Source: Nocardia sp. NRRL S-836 (GTDB lineage: Bacteria; Actinomycetota; Actinomycetes; Mycobacteriales; Pseudonocardiaceae). From it: a stretch of 9,584 nt of DNA. The notes beneath the pieces are model-generated. The model ran no database searches. It was not told the origin of the DNA and was given only the letters and a program-made list of their open reading frames with translations. The stretch is taken from NCBI RefSeq assembly GCF_001279525.1, contig NZ_LGDY01000156.1, forward strand, positions 1 to 9,584, read 5' to 3'. The position numbers and the translations under genes were made by a program. Of the stretch, positions 5,010 to 9,584 are shown in pieces (position 1 is the first letter of the stretch; every line of letters starts with the position of its first letter).

Positions 5010-7446
5010 GCGCTACACGTTGCGCAACCGGCGTTCCCCCGTGCTGCGTGAGAGGGACGCCGAGATGAGGGAACTGCGGTCCCGGTTCGCCATCGACGCG
5101 ATCGAGGCGGCCCCCGCCTCCGCGGCCACACCGCCGCAGCCGTTCGGCGACCTGTCCCGGGTGACGATCGAGGAGCTGGTGAAGCTCGCGGGCGACAAGC
5201 TTGGCTCACAGGTCGACTCGCCCAGGCAGAAACGCAGGTCGGGTACCCGGCACCTGCTGGAGCACGTGGATAGCTTCGAGGGCCGGACCTGGCAGGAGCG
5301 ATGGCTGGCCAGCGGCCTGGACGCCGGCGAGCGGCCGGTCAGCGACCTGGACCCCGACAAGTACCGCGGCTACAACCTCACTCACGGGTTGAAGGCGCTG
5401 CTGTGCCTGCGCGTGATCACGCCGTCGTTGACCGCGTTCCGGGGCAACAAGTTCAACCAGTACCCCTACGCTTTCCAGGAGGCGCAGGGCGACTCGTTGC
5501 TGGACAAGTTCTTCGAGGAGGCCAGGCGCGCCCGCGCGTCCGAGCGCCACCAGTACCGGGCGCTGGCCGACGTGTGCTGCGCGCTGACCACCCAGGGCAT
5601 CGCGCTGGCCGACCTGTCCCCGGAGGCGCTGCTGTTCTACGCTAACGAGTGCCGCAGGCTGAACCTGGTCGTGGCTGCGCGCCCGGACTCCAACCGGTTC
5701 GCTGGCTTGTTGGCCTGGGACATCCTGCACGGCATGGGCCATTTCCCGCCGGGGACGCCGCCGACGCTGCGCTCGTCCATTTACAAAGGGCAGAAGTCGC
5801 CCGAGGAGATGGTGGACTTTCAAGGGGTCCGCGATCCCGAGATCCGGCAGCTGATCATCGACTACCTCGTGCGCCGCCAAGGAGACACCGACTACCCGAC
5901 TCGCGAGGGCCTCGCGCGGCAGCTCGCGGGCGAGTTCTGGGGCAAGATCGAGAAGCTCGCGCCCGGCCAGCATGACCTTGACATCCCGCAAGAGGTGTAC
6001 GACCAGTGGCGTGAGGAGGTGCGAGTGCGCAAGGACGGCAAGCCCCGAGCTGACGGCGGCACCACAATCCTGCTGAGCGTGCGCTCGTTCTACATGGACT
6101 TGCAGAGCTGGGCGCTGGAGGAGCCCGAGAGGTGGGCGCGGTGGGCCGCGCCTTGCCCGATCCCGCCCGCGGACTTGCGGGGCTTCGGCAAGCGCCGCAG
6201 GCGGATCAACGAGCGCATGGCCGACCGCGTCCGGGTGCGCCAGCCGCTGCTGCCGACCCTGGTGGCGCACGTCGAGGAGCGCTACAGCGGCTTGAAGGAG
6301 TTGCTGGAGGCGGCGCGCGCCGTGCCGCTGGGCGTGGCGTTCAGCCACGCTGGGCGCTCCTACACGCGGATGGGCAGCCGCCAGGACCAGCGGCACCACG
6401 ACGACCCGCAGTTCCCGCTGGTGCGGGTGCGCGACGAGCAGACCGGCAAGGTGCGGTCGCTGGCCGACGAGGAGGAGACGGCCTTCTGGGAGTTCGCCTA
6501 CGTGGAGGTCCTGCGCCACACCGGGGTGCGGGCGGAGGAGTTGGTGGAGTTGGCGCACACCAGCGTCCGCCAGTACCAGCGGCCCAACGGGGAGGTGATC
6601 GCGCTGCTGGTCATCGCCCCGTCCAAGACCGATCGGGAGCGTGTAATCCCCATGTCGGCGGAGCTGTTCCACGTGATCGCGATGATCGTGATGCGCCAGA
6701 CCCAGCACGGCCCGATCCCGCTGGTGCCCCGCTACGACACCCATGAGCGGCAGTTCACCGCGCCGATGCCTTACCTGTTCCAGCGGCAGATCGGCGGGGT
6801 CCGCCGGGTGACCAGCCCCTCCACTGCCCTGAACAACCTGCGCAAGCGCTGCGAGGTCATCGGAGAGACCGACCCGCAGTTCCGTGGGCTGCACTTCACA
6901 CCGCATGACTTCCGGAGGCTGTTCGCCACGGAGCTGGTCAACAACGGCCTGCCGATTCACATCGGGGCGGCGTTGCTCGGTCATTTGTCGCTTCAAACCA
7001 CCCAGGGCTATGTCGCGGTGTTCGCCGAGGACGTCATCCGGCACGTCCAGGACTTCCTCGTGCGCCGCCGCACCATGCGGCCGGAGGAGGAGTACCGTCC
7101 GGCCACCGAGCAGGAGTGGAGCGAGTTCGAGGAGCACTTCGACAAGCGCAAGGTCGAGCTCGGCTCCTGTGGGCGTCCATATGGGACAGACTGCCCGCAT
7201 GAGCACGCCTGCCTGAGGTGCGCCCAACTGCATGTCAACCCGAAGATGCTGCCCCGTTTGGATGAGTTGGAGACCGACCTGGAGGAGCGGCGGAAACGCG
7301 CCGAGTCCGAGGGCTGGCTGGGCGAGATCGAGGGGGTCGACCGGACCCTCCGGTGCCTGCGCGATAAGCGGGCTGACGCGTTGAGGCTGACGCGCATCAC
7401 CCGCCAGGTCAACCTCGGCATGCCGACCGTCGCAGCACCGCGATAG
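5002..7446 (+). CDS. Large tyrosine recombinase, TnpB-like (814 aa)
   Basis: The start is GTG 5002, inside the end of the upstream recombinase gene (8-nt overlap), with AAGG at 4989-4992. The first 400 or so residues form a long, mostly helical N-terminal region with a charged start, probably DNA-binding. The catalytic domain holds Arg510 (HTGVRAEELVEL), Lys542 (APSKTDRERVIP), His635/Arg638 (TPHDFRRLFATEL), His661 (LLGHLSLQTT) and Tyr670 (QGYVAV). A Cys/His cluster follows: Cys723, Cys731, His733, His735, Cys737, Cys740, then a charged coiled segment (about 755-775). Large partner integrases often have such a likely zinc-binding knuckle after the catalytic domain. At 814 aa it is longer than Tn554 TnpB (about 630 aa), mainly at the N-terminus. 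It should work jointly with the first recombinase, each enzyme contributing to one synapse. Confidence 0.9.
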   Translation: MAERYTLRNRRSPVLRERDAEMRELRSRFAIDAIEAAPASAATPPQPFGDLSRVTIEELVKLAGDKLGSQVDSPRQKRRSGTRHLLEHVDSFEGRTWQERWLASGLDAGERPVSDLDPDKYRGYNLTHGLKALLCLRVITPSLTAFRGNKFNQYPYAFQEAQGDSLLDKFFEEARRARASERHQYRALADVCCALTTQGIALADLSPEALLFYANECRRLNLVVAARPDSNRFAGLLAWDILHGMGHFPPGTPPTLRSSIYKGQKSPEEMVDFQGVRDPEIRQLIIDYLVRRQGDTDYPTREGLARQLAGEFWGKIEKLAPGQHDLDIPQEVYDQWREEVRVRKDGKPRADGGTTILLSVRSFYMDLQSWALEEPERWARWAAPCPIPPADLRGFGKRRRRINERMADRVRVRQPLLPTLVAHVEERYSGLKELLEAARAVPLGVAFSHAGRSYTRMGSRQDQRHHDDPQFPLVRVRDEQTGKVRSLADEEETAFWEFAYVEVLRHTGVRAEELVELAHTSVRQYQRPNGEVIALLVIAPSKTDRERVIPMSAELFHVIAMIVMRQTQHGPIPLVPRYDTHERQFTAPMPYLFQRQIGGVRRVTSPSTALNNLRKRCEVIGETDPQFRGLHFTPHDFRRLFATELVNNGLPIHIGAALLGHLSLQTTQGYVAVFAEDVIRHVQDFLVRRRTMRPEEEYRPATEQEWSEFEEHFDKRKVELGSCGRPYGTDCPHEHACLRCAQLHVNPKMLPRLDELETDLEERRKRAESEGWLGEIEGVDRTLRCLRDKRADALRLTRITRQVNLGMPTVAAPR

Positions 7447-7452
7447 GCCCAG

Positions 7453-7500
7453 GTCGGCTGGATCGCCACTGAACCCACGGCGGGTGGCGATCCAGCCGAC
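7453..7500 (+). terminator. Perfect 17-bp hairpin after the recombinase operon
   Basis: The arms 7453-7469 and 7484-7500 are exact reverse complements with a 14-nt loop; four further pairs (ACCC/GGGT) are possible inside the loop. The hairpin begins 6 nt after the TAG at 7444-7446. No U-tract follows. It probably ends recombinase transcription and insulates the downstream gene. Confidence 0.7.
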
Positions 7501-7527
7501 GGCGCTGACGAACGCGCTCTATGCGGC

Positions 7528-7558
7528 ATGAGCGGACGTTGTGCAGTGGCCCGCTCAT
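7528..7558 (+). repeat. Second inverted repeat in the gap before the STAND gene
   Basis: ATGAGCGG (7528-7535) and CCGCTCAT (7551-7558) form an 8-bp stem with a 15-nt loop, about 75 nt before the likely start of the next gene. It could be an operator or part of a double terminator. The rest of the 7447-7631 gap shows no convincing promoter. Confidence 0.35.
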
Positions 7559-7631
7559 CTGGAATTTCTTTGGTCGTCGGTGTGCGGCGCGTTTGTGGTT
7601 ACGTTTGGTGGGGCGCGGCGATGATGTTGGT

Positions 7632-9584
7632 GTGTCGCGTCGTGGCTGGGTTGTGTGGATTGTGGCGGGTTTCGTGATGGCCGCGGGCGGTGGAGTTCTG
7701 GCGTGGGCGGATCTTGAGTCGGCGGACAAGATCGCCAGCGTGGTCGGGGGCGTCTGCGGCGCGTTGGGTCTGGCTCTGTCGGCCTATGGCCTGCTCAAGG
7801 CCCGGCAACCGCGTCCTGAACCTCCTGCCGTGGCACCGGTCGACCCTGTGGGTGTTGGGCGGGTGGGGAATGCGATCAGTGGGTCGACGGTGAGCGGGAC
7901 CGTGGTGCAGGCGGGGTCGGTCGAGGGTCCGGTGGTGATCGGCGACCGCAACATCGTCGGTACTCAGGTGGTGGTGCCGCCGGTCGTTGTGCCGGAGATG
8001 GAAGTCGTGGCCGCGGTGCCTGGTCTGGGCCGTGTTCCGGCTGGGCAGCGTGTGTTCGTCGGGCGGTCGGAGGAGTTGCGGCGGCTGGACGCGGCGGTGA
8101 GCCGTACTGGCCGGGCGGTGGTGGTCGCGGTGCATGGCCTGGGCGGGGTCGGCAAGAGCACGCTCGTGGCGCGGTTCGCCGGGGTGCACGAGACCCGTTT
8201 TTCGTTGGTGTGGTGGATGGTCGCGGATTCGCCGGCCGCGATCGAGGCGGGTTTGGCCGAGCTGGCGGCGGAGTTGGTGCCGCAGACCGCGGAGTTGCCG
8301 TCGGAGCAGCGCACAGAGCTGGGGGTGCGGTGGCTGGCGACGCACACCGGCTGGCTTCTGGTGCTGGACAACCTGTCCGCTCCGAAGGACGCGGCAGGGT
8401 TGCTGGCGCGTGTGCGCACAGGCACGGTCGTGATCACCAGTCGCCACGGCGTGGGCTGGCACGCGCTGGCGGAGCCGGTGGCGCTGGACGTGCTGAGCCC
8501 CGGCGAGGCCGTCGACTTGATGACCCGGATCGTTCACACGGTCCAGCCCGGCGCGGACCTCACCGGTGCGGATCGGGTGTGTGCCGAGCTGGGGTGGTTG
8601 CCGCTGGCGGTCGAGCAGGCGGCCTCATACCTCGCCCAGACCCGCATCAGCCCGCAGACTTACCTCAAGCTGCTGGCGGATTCGCCGGCGCGGATGTTCG
8701 TCGCGGCTGGCGAAAGCAGCGACACCGGGCGCAACACGGCTCGCGTCTGGCACGTCACGCTCGCGCACCTCGCCACCACCCCCGCCACGGTCCAACTGCT
8801 GCGTCAGCTAGCGTGGTACGCCCCGGATGGGATCCCGAGGAGCCTGCTGACCGGTGGGATGGTCGAACTGGAGTTGTCCGAGGCGCTGGGCCGCCTGGCC
8901 GCCTACAGCATGATCACCCTGACTACGGACACCGTGACCGTGCATCGCCTGGTCCAAGCCATCACCCGCACACCCGACCCGACCGACCCCTATCGCCAAC
9001 CAGGCGACATCGCCACCGCCCGCGCGACCGCCACCGCTGCCCTCGCCACCTCTCTGGACGGGCACGACCCCGAGGATCCCGCGGACTGGCGGGTTTACCG
9101 GCAGGTGCTGGTCCACGCGCGTGCCCTGCTCGAACACGCCAGCCCCGACACAGACACCCCGCAGACCGGCCAGGTACTCAACGCACTCGGCCGCTACCTG
9201 GAGGGGCAGGGCGAGGTCAGTACAGCCATCACCTATCACACCCGCGCCACCACCACCCGAGAACGCCTCCACGGCCCTGAGCACCCGGACACGCTGACCT
9301 CGCGGAACAACCTGGCCAACGCCTACGAGTCGGCGGGTGATCTGGGCCGGGCGATCCCGCTACACGAAGCGACTCTCGCAGACTGCGAGCGGGTGCTGGG
9401 CCCCGATCACCCGGACACGCTGACCTCGCGGAACAACCTGGCCAACGCCTACGGGTCGGCGGGTGATCTGGGCCGGGCGATCCCGCTGCACGAAGCGACC
9501 CTCGCTGATCGCGAGCGGGTGCTGGGCCCCGACCACCCAAGCACGCTGCTCTCGCGGAGCAACCTGGCCAACGCCTACGAGTCG
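7632..9584 (+). CDS. Membrane-anchored NB-ARC/STAND ATPase with TPR repeats, NLR-like (3' end outside window)
   Basis: The frame is open to the window edge, giving at least 651 residues. GTG 7632 is chosen because it places MSRRGW before the first hydrophobic helix; no strong ribosome site is seen and starts further upstream (for example GTG 7608) are possible. Two membrane helices lie at residues about 6-26 and 34-55. A Gly/Val-rich strand-forming linker follows (80-111, GNAISGSTVSGTVVQAG). The NB-ARC module has Walker A GLGGVGKST (Lys175), Walker B LLVLDN (Asp246), sensor TSR (Arg271) and the GLPL-like GWLPLAVEQA (Pro324). A winged-helix-like part starts near 390 and ends with VHRLVQ (His438), the MHD equivalent. 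TPRs start near 551. STAND proteins hold an effector inactive until their repeats sense a trigger, then oligomerise with ATP. The membrane segment is the likely effector or anchor. Defence or signalling roles are both possible. Confidence 0.85.
   Translation, partial: MSRRGWVVWIVAGFVMAAGGGVLAWADLESADKIASVVGGVCGALGLALSAYGLLKARQPRPEPPAVAPVDPVGVGRVGNAISGSTVSGTVVQAGSVEGPVVIGDRNIVGTQVVVPPVVVPEMEVVAAVPGLGRVPAGQRVFVGRSEELRRLDAAVSRTGRAVVVAVHGLGGVGKSTLVARFAGVHETRFSLVWWMVADSPAAIEAGLAELAAELVPQTAELPSEQRTELGVRWLATHTGWLLVLDNLSAPKDAAGLLARVRTGTVVITSRHGVGWHALAEPVALDVLSPGEAVDLMTRIVHTVQPGADLTGADRVCAELGWLPLAVEQAASYLAQTRISPQTYLKLLADSPARMFVAAGESSDTGRNTARVWHVTLAHLATTPATVQLLRQLAWYAPDGIPRSLLTGGMVELELSEALGRLAAYSMITLTTDTVTVHRLVQAITRTPDPTDPYRQPGDIATARATATAALATSLDGHDPEDPADWRVYRQVLVHARALLEHASPDTDTPQTGQVLNALGRYLEGQGEVSTAITYHTRATTTRERLHGPEHPDTLTSRNNLANAYESAGDLGRAIPLHEATLADCERVLGPDHPDTLTSRNNLANAYGSAGDLGRAIPLHEATLADRERVLGPDHPSTLLSRSNLANAYES
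9282..9584 (+). repeat. Tandem 126-bp repeats encoding 42-residue TPR units
   Basis: Unit 1 is 9282-9407, unit 2 is 9408-9533, and unit 3 starts at 9534 and runs off the window. Each encodes HPDTLTSRNNLANAYESAGD followed by LGRAIPLHEATLADCERVLGPD, with only a few changes (Glu/Gly, Cys/Arg, and DTLT to STLL in unit 3). This is the TPR form found in kinesin-light-chain-like arrays. DNA identity between units is very high, including at third codon positions, which points to recent duplication or gene conversion. Upstream (about 9090-9281) are more diverged TPR-like helices. Confidence 0.9.

Larger units (their letters stand above)
3746..9584 (+). mobile_element. Tn554-like element, left end and body (right end outside window)
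   Basis: The proposed left end is where the PP-loop gene loses family resemblance (about 3745, uncertain by several bases). Two coupled tyrosine recombinases start 64 bp later and a putative cargo gene follows. Tn554-family elements have this layout: tnpA and tnpB near one end, insertion into a specific gene, no long terminal inverted repeats. I see no TnpC-like gene after the second recombinase. The right boundary would be marked by the missing C-terminal half of the PP-loop gene, which is not in the window downstream. An alternative is an integrative element or plasmid remnant with paired integrases. Confidence 0.5.

Noticed and set aside
5206..7233. Long minus-strand ORF of 675 aa antisense to the large recombinase
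   Set aside because: Its translation is rich in Arg, Val, Leu, Gln and Gly without motifs, while the + strand holds a full recombinase catalytic set. It is a typical high-GC shadow.
7563..7610. Promoter for the STAND gene around TACGTT at 7600-7605
   Set aside because: No -35 hexamer at an acceptable distance; the match could be chance.
7599..8537. Minus-strand ORF of 312 aa covering the start of the STAND gene
   Set aside because: It has a His/Arg/Pro-rich shadow composition and no motifs. The opposite strand explains the region.
8210..9280. Frame-2 ORF of 356 aa inside the STAND gene
   Set aside because: It translates to Arg/Gly/Pro/His-rich repeats, while frame 3 carries Walker A, Walker B and TPR motifs continuously through the same bases.
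9282..9584. CRISPR array
   Set aside because: The 126-bp repeats are in-frame TPR codons without spacers, so they are coding repeats.

Overview
The window is high-GC DNA with strong G/C bias at third codon positions, near-perfect anti-Shine-Dalgarno sites and GTG starts. Together with an actinobacterial-type SSB tail and a CpaE-like pseudo-receiver domain, this points to an actinomycete, probably a Pseudonocardiales or Streptomyces relative. All supported genes lie on the + strand. The region looks like accessory DNA: plasmid- or ICE-like debris on the left, and a mobile element with cargo on the right.

Left part (1-3226). The 3' end of an ssb gene is followed by a perfect 16-bp hairpin. Next comes a less GC-rich stretch (about 300-1380) with a frame-broken hypothetical gene (305-854) and a truncated CpaE/Ssd-like protein that stops where its ATPase domain should begin (965-1381). 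Directly after it is a decayed C-terminal piece of a PAPS-reductase-family (PP-loop) gene, with one frameshift and one in-frame stop (about 1409-1757). An intact but unrecognised 389-aa gene (1810-2979) and a possible 31-codon ORF follow.

Middle (3227-7446). A PP-loop PAPS-reductase-family gene starts behind a 12-nt anti-SD match. It loses family resemblance just after its Cys-Ser-Val motif, at about 3745, and ends 16 codons later. Only 64 bp beyond this break begin two translationally coupled tyrosine recombinases, of 399 and 814 aa. Both carry the R..K..H-x-x-R..H..Y catalytic set, and the second has a C-terminal Cys/His cluster. The pair matches the TnpA/TnpB arrangement of Tn554-family elements, without a visible TnpC. 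I infer that a Tn554-like element has its left end at about 3745, inside the PAPS-reductase-like gene. A perfect 17-bp hairpin closes the recombinase operon.

Right part (about 7632-9584, open at the window edge). One long gene encodes an N-terminal two-helix membrane segment, a Gly/Val-rich linker, an NB-ARC-type STAND ATPase, a winged-helix-like region and a TPR array of nearly identical 42-residue repeats. This is the architecture of bacterial NLR-like conflict proteins. If the element boundary is right, it is the first cargo gene of the transposon. The leading hypothesis is therefore a Tn554-like element carrying a membrane-anchored NLR-like candidate defence protein, inserted in a PP-loop reductase gene. 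The right end of the element lies outside the window.
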